From the NCBI GenBank assembly GCA_001874325.1, contig MPCW01000014.1, forward strand, positions 29,354 to 93,353: a stretch of 64,000 nucleotides of DNA. Direction: 5' to 3'. Both the position numbers and the translations under genes were made by a program. This DNA is from Flavobacterium sp. MedPE-SWcel (lineage in GTDB: Bacteria > Bacteroidota > Bacteroidia > Flavobacteriales > Flavobacteriaceae). The notes beneath the pieces are model-generated. The model saw nothing but the letters and a program-made list of their open reading frames with translations, was not told where the DNA came from and ran no database searches. Shown here piece after piece: positions 17,770 to 25,499 of the stretch. Within the stretch, counting starts at the first letter, position 1; every line of letters begins with the position of its first letter.

Positions 17770-17779
17770 TTATTGAGTC

Positions 17780-17932
17780 ATGGCAAAGAAAACCGTAGCA
17801 TCGTTACAGACATCTTCAAAGAGGCTTACCAAAGCTATCAAGATGGTAAAATCGCCTAAATCAGGTGCTTATACTTTTGTTGAGAGCGTAATGGCTCCTG
17901 AAGAAGTGGATAATTTTCTTAAGAAGAAATAA
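17780..17932 (+). CDS. DUF4295 family small ribosome-associated protein
   Basis: A 50-residue basic protein starts 10 bp after rpmG and reads MAKKTVASLQTSSKRLTKAI at its start and ends in NFLKKK. It matches DUF4295, which is restricted to Bacteroidota and always found with rpmB-rpmG. As I recall, structural work on the Flavobacterium ribosome placed such a protein in the large subunit and named it bL38; I cannot check this here. Composition (14 Lys/Arg, no Trp) suits rRNA binding. A strong terminator follows at 17952. Confidence 0.85.
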   Translation: MAKKTVASLQTSSKRLTKAIKMVKSPKSGAYTFVESVMAPEEVDNFLKKK

Positions 17933-17951
17933 TATCCTCGAACATATATAG

Positions 17952-17986
17952 AAAAGCTACTTTCCATTACGGAAAGTAGCTTTTTT
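17952..17986 (+). terminator. Rho-independent terminator of the ribosomal protein operon
   Basis: A perfect 14-bp stem (17952-17965 with 17971-17984), ATTAC loop and T run lie 20 bp after the DUF4295 stop. Confidence 0.9.
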
Positions 17987-18029
17987 ATTTTCTATCTTTA
18001 CTGTCGGAAAAACACACTATTTTAGACAT

Positions 18030-18983
18030 ATGAATTTCTTTAAAAAAATATTTTCTTCTGAAAAGAAAGAAACACTAGATAAAGGATTAGAAAAAACGAA
18101 GAGTTCTTTCTTTTCTAAGCTTTCTAAGGCAGTAGCGGGTAAATCAAAAGTTGATGATGAAGTACTTGATAACCTTGAGGAGGTTTTAGTGTCATCTGAC
18201 GTGGGGGTAAATACCACTCTTAAGGTAATAGAGCGTATTGAAGAACGCGTATCTCGCGATAAATATTTGGGTACAAATGAACTTAACCAAATATTAAGAG
18301 AAGAAATCGGATCGTTACTTTCTGAAACCAATTCAGGAGATGCAACCGATTTTGAAATTCCTAAAGATAAAAAGCCTTACGTTTTAATGGTGGTAGGTGT
18401 GAATGGTGTTGGTAAAACAACTACTATTGGAAAACTAGCTTATCAGTTTAAAAAAGCAGGTCATAATGTTGTTTTAGGAGCGGCAGATACATTTAGAGCA
18501 GCAGCTATAGATCAGTTACAAGTATGGGCTGATAGAGTAGGTGTGCCAATAGTAAAACAGCAAATGGGTAGTGATCCGGCATCAGTAGCATTTGATACTT
18601 TAGAGTCTGCTGTTACACAAAATGCAGATGTTGTTATTATTGATACAGCAGGACGATTACACAATAAAGTAAACCTGATGAACGAGCTTACTAAAGTAAA
18701 GAGAGTGATGCAAAAAGTGATAGGAGATGCTCCACATGATGTATTACTTGTGCTTGATGGTTCTACAGGACAAAATGCTTTTGAACAGGCTAAACAGTTT
18801 ACAGCCGCTACAGAGGTGTCGTCTCTTGCAGTAACTAAACTAGACGGTACAGCTAAAGGTGGAGTTGTTATAGGTATATCAGATCAGTTTAAAATACCAG
18901 TTAAGTATATTGGTGTTGGAGAAGGAATAGAAGACCTTCAAGTGTTTAATAAACATGAATTTGTAGATTCTTTTTTTAAATAG
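18030..18983 (+). CDS. ftsY: Signal recognition particle receptor FtsY
   Basis: FtsY docks SRP-ribosome complexes at the membrane by reciprocal GTP hydrolysis with Ffh. The 317-residue protein has the NG domain: a helical N domain (about 25-105), G1 GVNGVGKTTT (123-132), DTFRAAAIDQL, G3 DTAGRL, G4 TKLDGTAKGG and the C-terminal GVGEGIEDLQVFN. The acidic A domain of E. coli FtsY is absent; only a short basic, amphipathic N-terminus (MNFFKKIFSSEKK) is left for membrane contact. It follows the rpmB-rpmG-DUF4295 operon but behind a terminator. Confidence 0.97.
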   Translation: MNFFKKIFSSEKKETLDKGLEKTKSSFFSKLSKAVAGKSKVDDEVLDNLEEVLVSSDVGVNTTLKVIERIEERVSRDKYLGTNELNQILREEIGSLLSETNSGDATDFEIPKDKKPYVLMVVGVNGVGKTTTIGKLAYQFKKAGHNVVLGAADTFRAAAIDQLQVWADRVGVPIVKQQMGSDPASVAFDTLESAVTQNADVVIIDTAGRLHNKVNLMNELTKVKRVMQKVIGDAPHDVLLVLDGSTGQNAFEQAKQFTAATEVSSLAVTKLDGTAKGGVVIGISDQFKIPVKYIGVGEGIEDLQVFNKHEFVDSFFK

Positions 18984-19005
18984 ATGATATATTAAGAATA
19001 AAAAC

Positions 19006-19037
19006 AAATGCGCTTGTATTAATTTATAAGCGCATTT
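19006..19037. terminator. Bidirectional terminator between ftsY and the serine hydrolase gene
   Basis: AAATGCGCTT (19006-19015) pairs with AAGCGCATTT (19028-19037), flanked by A- and T-rich tracts. The right arm lies in the last codons of the minus-strand gene. Confidence 0.75.
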
Positions 19038-20092
19038 ATTTTTGTCCAAAGTTCATTATCAAAATTTGATAATGCAAAATTTTCTCCATCTGCGGATTCT
19101 CCCATACGAATTACAACCATTTTTTTAGAAGGTACTATATAAATTTTTTGATCATTTTTACCTAGTGCCATATACATATCGGTAGGGGCTGAGGGTATTA
19201 TACTTCCTGAAAATTCAAGCTGTGTTTGTGGTAAGCGGTAAGATTCTTGTCCATTTACCCACCACAAATAGCCATATGCTTTATTAATATTTTGAGAAGT
19301 ATTAATTGCATCATTAAAGTAATTACTATTTGCTATTTGGGTTTCCTTCCATTTGCCATTATTGAGCGCTAATAATCCAAAACGAGCCACACTTCTTGTA
19401 GTACTCCAGTAAACACTTAAATCATTAATAGATGTCCAAGTACCAGTCATTCCTGTCGGGTTCTTTAGTTTACTATTAAAATAATTCTCCCAGCTTTGCC
19501 CTGTAGCCTGTGCTACTACGTCTTGTAATTTTATATATACATTATGATATGCCCATCGTGTGCCTGCATCAGCTTTATATTGCAAGTTGCTAGATGATAC
19601 ATTATCTCCTAGTTCATCATCAAGCCCTGATGTCATGGTTAATAAATGTTTACATGTAATAAGGTTTTCTTTATCTATAGTCATGCTAGTCCATTCTGTG
19701 CCAAGGTAATCACTAACCTTGTTATTAATATTTATATAGCCTTCTTGTTCAGCTATGCCAGTTAGCGTTGCAGTTAGTGTTTTACCCGCACTTGCCCAAT
19801 ACCAGGGGGTAGTAGCGGTATGGTTGTTAAAATATTCTTCTATAACAATGCGTCCATTTATAAGTATAATAAATGATTTTGTGTTTTTTGTTTCTAGGAA
19901 ATTTAAGAGTTCACCTTTTGCAGATTCATTCCAATTGAGATCTATTATGGATTTTGTTTCCCATATGTCACTATTGTTTTCAGGGAAATACATTGTTTCT
20001 GTAGGTGTTGGCTCTTCAGCAGGTGAGGTGCTATCGTCAGAACTACATGAGAGAACAAATAGGACTAGAGACGATAATAAGATATGGCGCAT
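19019..20092 (-). CDS. Serine hydrolase lipoprotein, class C beta-lactamase/esterase fold
   Basis: The 357-residue protein has a lipoprotein signal ending in a VLSCSS lipobox, then an Asp/Ser/Pro/Glu linker. The hydrolase domain has the SxxK nucleophile in WASAGKTLT (near residue 105) and a YxN-type motif in WAYHNVY (near 184). Proteins of this group include esterases, D-aminopeptidases and beta-lactamase-like enzymes; the third KTG-type motif is not clear, so antibiotic resistance should not be assumed. It is probably anchored in the envelope and transcribed alone. Confidence 0.85.
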   Translation of the reverse strand: MRHILLSSLVLFVLSCSSDDSTSPAEEPTPTETMYFPENNSDIWETKSIIDLNWNESAKGELLNFLETKNTKSFIILINGRIVIEEYFNNHTATTPWYWASAGKTLTATLTGIAEQEGYININNKVSDYLGTEWTSMTIDKENLITCKHLLTMTSGLDDELGDNVSSSNLQYKADAGTRWAYHNVYIKLQDVVAQATGQSWENYFNSKLKNPTGMTGTWTSINDLSVYWSTTRSVARFGLLALNNGKWKETQIANSNYFNDAINTSQNINKAYGYLWWVNGQESYRLPQTQLEFSGSIIPSAPTDMYMALGKNDQKIYIVPSKKMVVIRMGESADGENFALSNFDNELWTKINALIN

Positions 20093-20158
20093 ACTATTTT
20101 ATATGTTTGACTTTAAATATATTAAATAGTTTAATTCATATTAGTGTTATTTTTAATT

Positions 20159-20186
20159 TTGAGCCATTTAATTTTAAGTAAATTTG
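20159..20186 (+). promoter_or_regulatory. Promoter TTG-N17-TAAATTTG for the lipoprotein-DUF721 pair
   Basis: TTG at 20159-20161 and TAAATTTG at 20179-20186 fit the Bacteroidota promoter with 17-bp spacing; the ATG is at 20206. Confidence 0.6.
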
Positions 20187-20205
20187 TGTTCCTAAAACAA
20201 TAGAT

Positions 20206-20622
20206 ATGAAAAAATATGCTTTGCTGTTAGTGGCAATAATTTCGGTTTCATGTGGTAAATCGGTTTCTGATGAAGACCTTGATAACTTAAATGGTTATTG
20301 GGAAATAGAAATTGTTACAATGCCAGATGGTACTGAAAAGGAGTATACAATAAACTCTACTATTGATTATTTTGAAATTAAAGATAATAAAGGGATTCGT
20401 AAAAAGGTAAAACCACAATTTGATGGTACATATAGAGTAAATGATGCATCTGAAAATATAGAGATTGTAAAAGAGGGAGATAAAGTTTACATTAGTTATG
20501 TAACAGAATACTCTAAATGGAAAGAGCAGATAGTAGAACTTAATGAAGAAGTTTTGGTATTGAAAAATGAGCAAGAGATAGAATATCACTATATAAAACC
20601 AAAACCTTTTAGTATTAAATAA
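20206..20622 (+). CDS. Lipocalin-like lipoprotein
   Basis: The 138-residue protein has a lipoprotein signal (lipobox SVSC at residues 13-16). Its body starts with LNGYWEIEIVTMPDG, the opening strand pattern of flavobacterial lipocalin-like proteins, and continues with alternating beta-strand patterns, consistent with a small barrel. Ligand unknown. Its stop codon overlaps the start of the DUF721 gene in TAATG, so the two are translationally coupled although one is exported and the other cytoplasmic. Confidence 0.75.
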   Translation: MKKYALLLVAIISVSCGKSVSDEDLDNLNGYWEIEIVTMPDGTEKEYTINSTIDYFEIKDNKGIRKKVKPQFDGTYRVNDASENIEIVKEGDKVYISYVTEYSKWKEQIVELNEEVLVLKNEQEIEYHYIKPKPFSIK

Positions 20623-20918
20623 TGGCAAAACGATTGAATGATAATAACTCGATAGGTGATGTGTTAAAAGAGTTTATAGGAGCTAATAAATTACAATCTG
20701 GTATTGATAAGATTGATGTGCGTGATGCCTGGAAAAACCTAATGGGTAATGGTGTAAATAATTACACAAGCGAAATTATGCTTAAAAATAATACGCTTTA
20801 TGTAGCACTTACATCAGCAGTATTGCGAGAGGAGTTGAGTTATGGTAAGGAGAAAATCATTAAGATGATTAATGAAGAACTTGGTAGGGAGGTAGTAAAG
20901 GAAGTAATATTACGATAA
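20622..20918 (+). CDS. DUF721 (DciA-like) protein
   Basis: The 98-residue protein shows the DUF721 pattern: an N-terminal helix (IGDVLKEFIGANKLQSGID), the central VRDAWKNLMG, then beta-strands ending in a C-terminal VKEVILR. Some DUF721 proteins (DciA) load the replicative helicase in bacteria without DnaC; whether short Bacteroidota members do this is not established. It is coupled by a 1-base overlap to the lipoprotein gene and ends at a hairpin terminator. Confidence 0.82.
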   Translation: MAKRLNDNNSIGDVLKEFIGANKLQSGIDKIDVRDAWKNLMGNGVNNYTSEIMLKNNTLYVALTSAVLREELSYGKEKIIKMINEELGREVVKEVILR

Positions 20919-20921
20919 AAT

Positions 20922-20949
20922 AAAAATGCCGCTATATAGCGGCATTTTT
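20922..20949. terminator. Bidirectional terminator between the DUF721 gene and ndk
   Basis: The 28-bp sequence is a perfect palindrome (14-bp arms, GC-rich centre, A and T flanks) between convergent genes. Confidence 0.87.
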
Positions 20950-20973
20950 TATATAATAGAGTATATCTTTATA

Positions 20974-21393
20974 TTAGAATTGCTCTCTACCTGCAAAATG
21001 GAATGCACCTTCTATTGCAGCATTCTCATCGCTATCAGAACCGTGAACAGCGTTTTCACCGATTGAAGTAGCATATTTTTTACGGATAGTACCTTCTGCA
21101 GCTTCTGCAGGGTTAGTAGCACCAATTAAAGCTCTAAAGTCTTCAATTGCATTATCTTTTTCAAGAATAGCAGCTACGATAGGACCTCTAGACATAAATT
21201 CTACAAGCTCACCATAAAAAGGTCTTTCACTGTGTACAGCATAAAATTCTTTAGCATCAGCTACTGTAAGTTGTGTTAATTTAAGAGAAACGATTCTGAA
21301 ACCTGCTTCAGTTATCATTGATAAAATACCACCGATGTGTCCATTTTCAACAGCATCTGGCTTAATCATTGTAAAAGTTCTGTTTGTTGCCAT
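20974..21393 (-). CDS. ndk: Nucleoside-diphosphate kinase
   Basis: Ndk equalises nucleoside triphosphate pools by transferring the gamma phosphate of ATP through a phosphohistidine. The 139-residue protein has [14 protein letters not shown] at the start, the [16 protein letters not shown] stretch and the active-site NAVHGSDS (His117). Length and motifs are standard. It is monocistronic with a TATTTTTG promoter element 20 bp before the start. Confidence 0.97.
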   Translation of the reverse strand: MATNRTFTMIKPDAVENGHIGGILSMITEAGFRIVSLKLTQLTVADAKEFYAVHSERPFYGELVEFMSRGPIVAAILEKDNAIEDFRALIGATNPAEAAEGTIRKKYATSIGENAVHGSDSDENAAIEGAFHFAGREQF

Positions 21394-21413
21394 GATTCTT
21401 TTTAATTTTGCTG

Positions 21414-21421
21414 CAAAAATA
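21414..21421 (-). promoter_or_regulatory. -7 promoter element of ndk
   Basis: TATTTTTG on the minus strand matches TAnnTTTG, 20 bp before the ndk ATG; the position 19 bp upstream reads AAG, not TTG. Confidence 0.55.
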
Positions 21422-21471
21422 GTAGTTTTTAAATTAATAACTTTAATTAATTATTAATGTTTCTACTTTTT

Positions 21472-23061
21472 TTAAAGTACTATTACAGCAAACTCTTGTT
21501 CTAGTGGTTTTAAGTTATTTAATAGCTTTTTTAGTAGGCTATTACTATGGTCAAGATAAAATTCAGAGAAATTAGTTTTTCGTTCTTGTAAGCTTTGCGA
21601 AGGGAAAAGTTCGTTTTGTAATATTGCAATACGCTCTAGTTCATCAGCATGATTACGCTTTTCTGCTTTTAGTAGTCGTTTTTCAAGATTATCAAGCCCT
21701 TTTAGCTGTTTAACCTCTTGTGCTTTTATAGCACCAGTAAATGTTGCATCAGTTTTAGTAGCAATTTCAGATAGTTTTTCAAACTGTTGTTTCAAAAACT
21801 CTTTTTGTTCACTAAAATCGAGTTTGAATTCTGAAAACTCTTGAGTTTTACTATTTATTAGCTTTTGTTGCTTCGAGAATACATCTTTCCAACTGAGGTT
21901 GAGTTTATCTAGTTTATTAGCTTGTTTTTGTGTAGCAAGCAGTACAGAGTTACGTAATGATAATATTGGGAATGTAATATCAGAGGCTTCAAAAGATGTT
22001 TTTAATTCGAACCAATAAGCGAGCTCTCCACCACCACCTATGTAGCAAAGGTTAGGTAGTATAACTTCTTGGTATAAAGGGCGCATGATTACATTAGGAC
22101 TAAACTTTTCAGGATGCTTATCTACTAAATTTAGTAGTTCACTTTCTGTAAAATATAATTCAGTATTGTTAATATGGTATTTTCCATCTTCAAGTATAAT
22201 GCGCTCTCTAATGTTATCTTCTATATAAAAAAGGTTTATTTCTCTAGGGTTTACCTGTATGTTATACTCATTAAGCTTCTCTATGGTCTCTGTAACTTTA
22301 GCGTGAGATGTTTGATGTAGTAATTCTCTTTTAATGTGTGGTATAAATAGCTCTTTTAGCTTTGATTTATCAGCGTCTATTATTACTAATCCTTCATTAC
22401 CAAATAATTTATTTGCTAAGTAACGAGTAGCGTCAGCTAAGTTGTTGTGTTTTATATAAGCGGTTTCAAAAAGAGATTTTAAAGCAGTAGCATTATCGCC
22501 TAATCCAAGCTCGATACTATAAGCACTTAATATAGAGTCAAGCCCTTCTGTAGATAATCTTCCTACTGGACCTGTACTTTCAGTATTCCATTGTATTTTT
22601 TTATCTCGAAAATTAAAGTAATTAACCTCTTCAAAATCATGGTCCTCTGTAGCCATCCAGTATACTGGTACAAAATTATGATCTGGATAAGTTTCTTTAA
22701 GTTCTTTACATAAATTGATAGTAGATACTATTTTGTAAAGAAAATATAATGGTCCTGTAAATAAGTTTAATTGATGTCCAGTGGTAATAGTAAAGGTTGT
22801 TTCCTCCTTAAGGAGTTCTATATTAGTTTTTGTTAATACAGATGCATCAATGTTTTTATACTGTTCTAATAAAGAGTTTACTAAAACATCACGAGATGTA
22901 TAAGGGTAGTTTTGTTGTTTTTCGTCAAGTTGAGTTTTAAAATTCTCAAGTGTAGGAAAACGATGGTATAATGGTTTCAGGTTTTCTTTTTGATTAAGAT
23001 AATCTATAATTATAGGTGTGAAATATCCTGAATCTTGATAGCTTATACAGTCTGATGGCAT
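21472..23061 (-). CDS. bshC: Putative cysteine ligase BshC (bacillithiol synthesis)
   Basis: BshC is needed for the last step of bacillithiol synthesis, adding cysteine to glucosaminyl-malate. The 529-residue protein matches the family throughout: TITTGHQLNLFTGPLYFLYKI near residue 95, PVYWMATEDHDFEEVN (150s), the RPLYQEVILPNLCYIGGGGE stretch near 330 and a C-terminal coiled coil with KAEKRN. No bshA or bshB is in the window. Its presence suggests that this organism uses bacillithiol rather than glutathione as main thiol. It is transcribed alone or with minor readthrough from the hydrolase gene upstream. Confidence 0.93.
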   Translation of the reverse strand: MPSDCISYQDSGYFTPIIIDYLNQKENLKPLYHRFPTLENFKTQLDEKQQNYPYTSRDVLVNSLLEQYKNIDASVLTKTNIELLKEETTFTITTGHQLNLFTGPLYFLYKIVSTINLCKELKETYPDHNFVPVYWMATEDHDFEEVNYFNFRDKKIQWNTESTGPVGRLSTEGLDSILSAYSIELGLGDNATALKSLFETAYIKHNNLADATRYLANKLFGNEGLVIIDADKSKLKELFIPHIKRELLHQTSHAKVTETIEKLNEYNIQVNPREINLFYIEDNIRERIILEDGKYHINNTELYFTESELLNLVDKHPEKFSPNVIMRPLYQEVILPNLCYIGGGGELAYWFELKTSFEASDITFPILSLRNSVLLATQKQANKLDKLNLSWKDVFSKQQKLINSKTQEFSEFKLDFSEQKEFLKQQFEKLSEIATKTDATFTGAIKAQEVKQLKGLDNLEKRLLKAEKRNHADELERIAILQNELFPSQSLQERKTNFSEFYLDHSNSLLKKLLNNLKPLEQEFAVIVL

Positions 23062-23135
23062 TTGATGCTTATTTTCCCGTAAAATTACGGAAAAAACTTA
23101 AGTCATATTCTTAATGATTTGTTATGATGCAAAAA

Positions 23136-23981
23136 CTATTCTGTTTTTAAAAAAGTACACATTTTGTTATACAAGTCATCATCATGCATGCTGTGCTTTA
23201 ACCCTTGTGTAACTATAAAGTCGGCATTCTCCCAAGTGCTAGCAATTTTTTTGGCTTCTGTAATATTTACAATCTCATCATTAGCGTCATGGGCAATAAA
23301 TCCTTGTGTTTTTATGGTAGACGCAAATACACTACCAGAAAACTCTTCAGGCTTTATATTAAAACGATTAATGAAAATACTCTCTAATAGCGACATAACT
23401 CTATCGTTAAGATTTAGCATTTTACTATAGTTGTATAATAGCGTCTCGAGATCGCTAGGGGCACCTAGTACAATCATTTTTTTTAGATAATCACTTTGAT
23501 AACGTGCTTGATAATAAAGTGCAGTTGCTCCGCCTAAGGAGTGTCCTATCATGTAAGATGGTTGTACTTTTTTAACAATAATATCTATAAATTCGGCATA
23601 ACGCGGAATATTAAATTCTTGCCCTGAAGATAGCCCATGAGCAGGAGCATCTAGTGCAGTAATAGTATATCCTTCTTTTTTTAGATAAGGTATAAATTGC
23701 TCCCATCTAGAAGTGTTACTTTCCCAACCGTGTACTAATAGTATTTTTTTGTTATTACCCTTCCAGGTATAGGTCTGAAAAATAAACTCATTGTGAGTTA
23801 TTGTTTCAGTATCTGCTTCTTGTAGTATCTGTGGCAGATTGTCTTTTTCAAGACGACCTTCTCTAGGTTCACTAAAAAACTTATAGGCAAGCTTTTTGGC
23901 CTTATTAGGAGAGGTGTAGCTTAGTGTGTTTATATATAACCCTAAAGTTTTTGTAAAGATGTATTTTAAAACCTTTGGCAT
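23136..23981 (-). CDS. Alpha/beta hydrolase
   Basis: The 281-residue protein is an alpha/beta hydrolase with LLVHGWESN (oxyanion strand), the nucleophile elbow GHSLGGA near residue 147, and a likely catalytic His in GLKHSMHDD close to the C-terminus. An N-terminal extension of about 65 residues precedes the fold, with a hydrophobic start (LKYIFTKTLGLYINTL) that could associate with membrane. The substrate is unknown; esterase or lipase activity is plausible. A terminator lies between this gene and the zinc-ribbon-family gene upstream. Confidence 0.85.
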   Translation of the reverse strand: MPKVLKYIFTKTLGLYINTLSYTSPNKAKKLAYKFFSEPREGRLEKDNLPQILQEADTETITHNEFIFQTYTWKGNNKKILLVHGWESNTSRWEQFIPYLKKEGYTITALDAPAHGLSSGQEFNIPRYAEFIDIIVKKVQPSYMIGHSLGGATALYYQARYQSDYLKKMIVLGAPSDLETLLYNYSKMLNLNDRVMSLLESIFINRFNIKPEEFSGSVFASTIKTQGFIAHDANDEIVNITEAKKIASTWENADFIVTQGLKHSMHDDDLYNKMCTFLKTE

Positions 23982-23993
23982 AGTAAGAAAAAA

Positions 23994-24015
23994 AGCCTCC
24001 GTTTTTACGGAGGCT
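23994..24015 (-). terminator. Rho-independent terminator after the zinc-ribbon-family gene
   Basis: AGCCTCCGT pairs with ACGGAGGCT around TTTT; on the minus strand it runs into a T-rich tract of about 10 bases. Confidence 0.85.
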
Positions 24016-24022
24016 ATAGTAT

Positions 24023-24802
24023 TTATATTTTAGAGAATAATTGTTCCATTTTCTCTTTTTCTTCTTCAGCAAGAGCAGTGTCAACTAAAATTCTTCCACT
24101 GTGCTCATCAGTAATGATTTTTTTACGAGAAGCTATTTCCATTTGTGTTTGTGGTGGTATAGTAAAGAAAGAACCAGCCGAAGCACCTCTTTCTATAGAT
24201 ACTACTGCAAGACCATTTCTTACACTACCTCTTATTCTTTTATAAGCCTTGATAAGTCTTTCTTCAATCTGAACTTCATATTCAGCAGATTTCTTTTTTA
24301 AGACACCTTCTTCTTTTTCAGTCTCAGACATAATATCATTTAACTCTGATTTTTTATGTTCAAGGTGGCTCTTTTTCATGTCAAGCCTTTCAGTAGATTG
24401 GTTTACTACTTCGCTTTTGTGCTCTATACTAGCACGCATTTCTTTAATATGCTTTTCTGCAAGCTGTATTTCAAGCTCCTGAAATTCAACTTCTTTAGTA
24501 AGCGAGTTGAATTCACGATTGTTACGCACATTTTTTTGCTGCTCAGTATATTTTTTTATGGCAGCTTTGTGATCATCGATAGCATTTTTCTTACCCTTAA
24601 TTTGCTCTTCGATAGATTCAAGGTCAGTTTTCAGTTTATCAAGTCTTGTAGTAAGTCCTGCTACTTCATCTTCAAGATCTTCTACCTCAAGAGGTAATTC
24701 ACCTCTTACATTTCTTATTTCGTCTATTCTTGAATCAATTAACTGTAAATCATAAAGTGCTCTTAATTTCTCTTCTACACTTAACTCCTTGGTATTCGCC
24801 AT
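24023..24802 (-). CDS. Coiled-coil protein of the C4 zinc-ribbon family with zinc ligands lost
   Basis: The 259-residue protein has a long heptad-rich coiled coil (about 20-190, e.g. LEEIQ-like repeats) and a C-terminal domain that aligns with the C4-type zinc ribbon of the CT398/DUF164 family. In that family two CxxC-like knuckles bind zinc; here they read GASAGSFFTIPPQ and TDEHSGRILVD, so the four cysteine positions hold Ser, Ser, Asp and Ser. Function is not known; the family is often linked with nucleic acid metabolism. As usual in Bacteroidota it lies close to the Nif3-like gene, here with one opposite-strand gene between them. Confidence 0.82.
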   Translation of the reverse strand: MANTKELSVEEKLRALYDLQLIDSRIDEIRNVRGELPLEVEDLEDEVAGLTTRLDKLKTDLESIEEQIKGKKNAIDDHKAAIKKYTEQQKNVRNNREFNSLTKEVEFQELEIQLAEKHIKEMRASIEHKSEVVNQSTERLDMKKSHLEHKKSELNDIMSETEKEEGVLKKKSAEYEVQIEERLIKAYKRIRGSVRNGLAVVSIERGASAGSFFTIPPQTQMEIASRKKIITDEHSGRILVDTALAEEEKEKMEQLFSKI

Positions 24803-24852
24803 ATTTATAAGTACTTAAACTGGATTTGTATTTTCTTGCGATAAAATAATTG

Positions 24853-24885
24853 CAAAATTAATGATTTTTTTTGTAAGATACTCAA
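24853..24885 (-). promoter_or_regulatory. Candidate promoter of the zinc-ribbon-family gene
   Basis: On the minus strand TTG (24883-24885) is followed after 22 bp by TAATTTTG (24853-24860), matching TAnnTTTG with slightly long spacing. Confidence 0.45.
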
Positions 24886-24924
24886 CTATATAACCTTTTG
24901 TGTAGTATTTAGGAGAAATTAAGT

Positions 24925-25497
24925 ATGATAATTTTATATACATTTACAGGGTATACCATAATAAATCATACAATGTATCTCAATATCCAACTCAACAGGG
25001 CTCAATCTGAAATTGATAAAGGGTTGAAGCAAAGAGCGGCTAATAGGCTTAAAAATGTGCTTAATACTTATCCAGATGCTACAGAAGCAAGAGAGATGTT
25101 GGCATTAATGTATTATGAAAGTGGTTTTTTAGGTATGGCAGGATTGTATTGGATGTTAACAGATCCTACCGAGGATTATATTCGAGAGTGTATTAAAGTA
25201 TATAAGGAATCGGTTAAGAGTTCTTCAATTCAGATATTAAGTGACTTAAAATATCGGGGGGATAAATCAGGGCTTTCAGGGTACGCTTATAAAAAACTCA
25301 CAGCTATCGAAAATGAGGTCATAAGTAGGGAACGTTCTACTTCATATAAATCTAAGAAAACAGGCAATCACTCAGAAAAAGAAACCTTTAAAGAGAAGTT
25401 AATGAGTAGTGCTCCTTTTGGTATCGTGCTGTTATGCCTTATATTCTTTATTACAGGAGTAATAGTATCGATAACTTGGGTAATAAACCTTTTTTAG
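24925..25497 (+). CDS. DUF6584-like protein with C-terminal membrane segment
   Basis: The frame encodes up to 190 residues. The conserved part begins near an internal Met (24973) with LNRAQSEIDKGLKQRAANRL, a helical TPR-like region with AREMLALMYYESGF and MAGLYWMLT, which resembles DUF6584. A basic linker and one hydrophobic segment (about residues 165-188) end the protein, so it is probably a tail-anchored membrane protein with its helical domain in the cytoplasm. The start is uncertain: 24925 has an AGGAG 10 bp upstream, while 24973 fits the conserved domain better. It lies alone on the plus strand between two minus-strand genes. Confidence 0.68.
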   Translation: MIILYTFTGYTIINHTMYLNIQLNRAQSEIDKGLKQRAANRLKNVLNTYPDATEAREMLALMYYESGFLGMAGLYWMLTDPTEDYIRECIKVYKESVKSSSIQILSDLKYRGDKSGLSGYAYKKLTAIENEVISRERSTSYKSKKTGNHSEKETFKEKLMSSAPFGIVLLCLIFFITGVIVSITWVINLF

Positions 25498-25499
25498 GG

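Noticed and set aside
18017..18331. Long minus-strand open frame inside ftsY
   Set aside because: It is antisense to conserved ftsY codons and encodes a low-complexity Ser-rich sequence.
19019..20092. Beta-lactamase resistance gene
   Set aside because: SxxK and YxN are present but no clear KTG motif, and it is a lipoprotein like many esterases of this fold. Resistance cannot be claimed.
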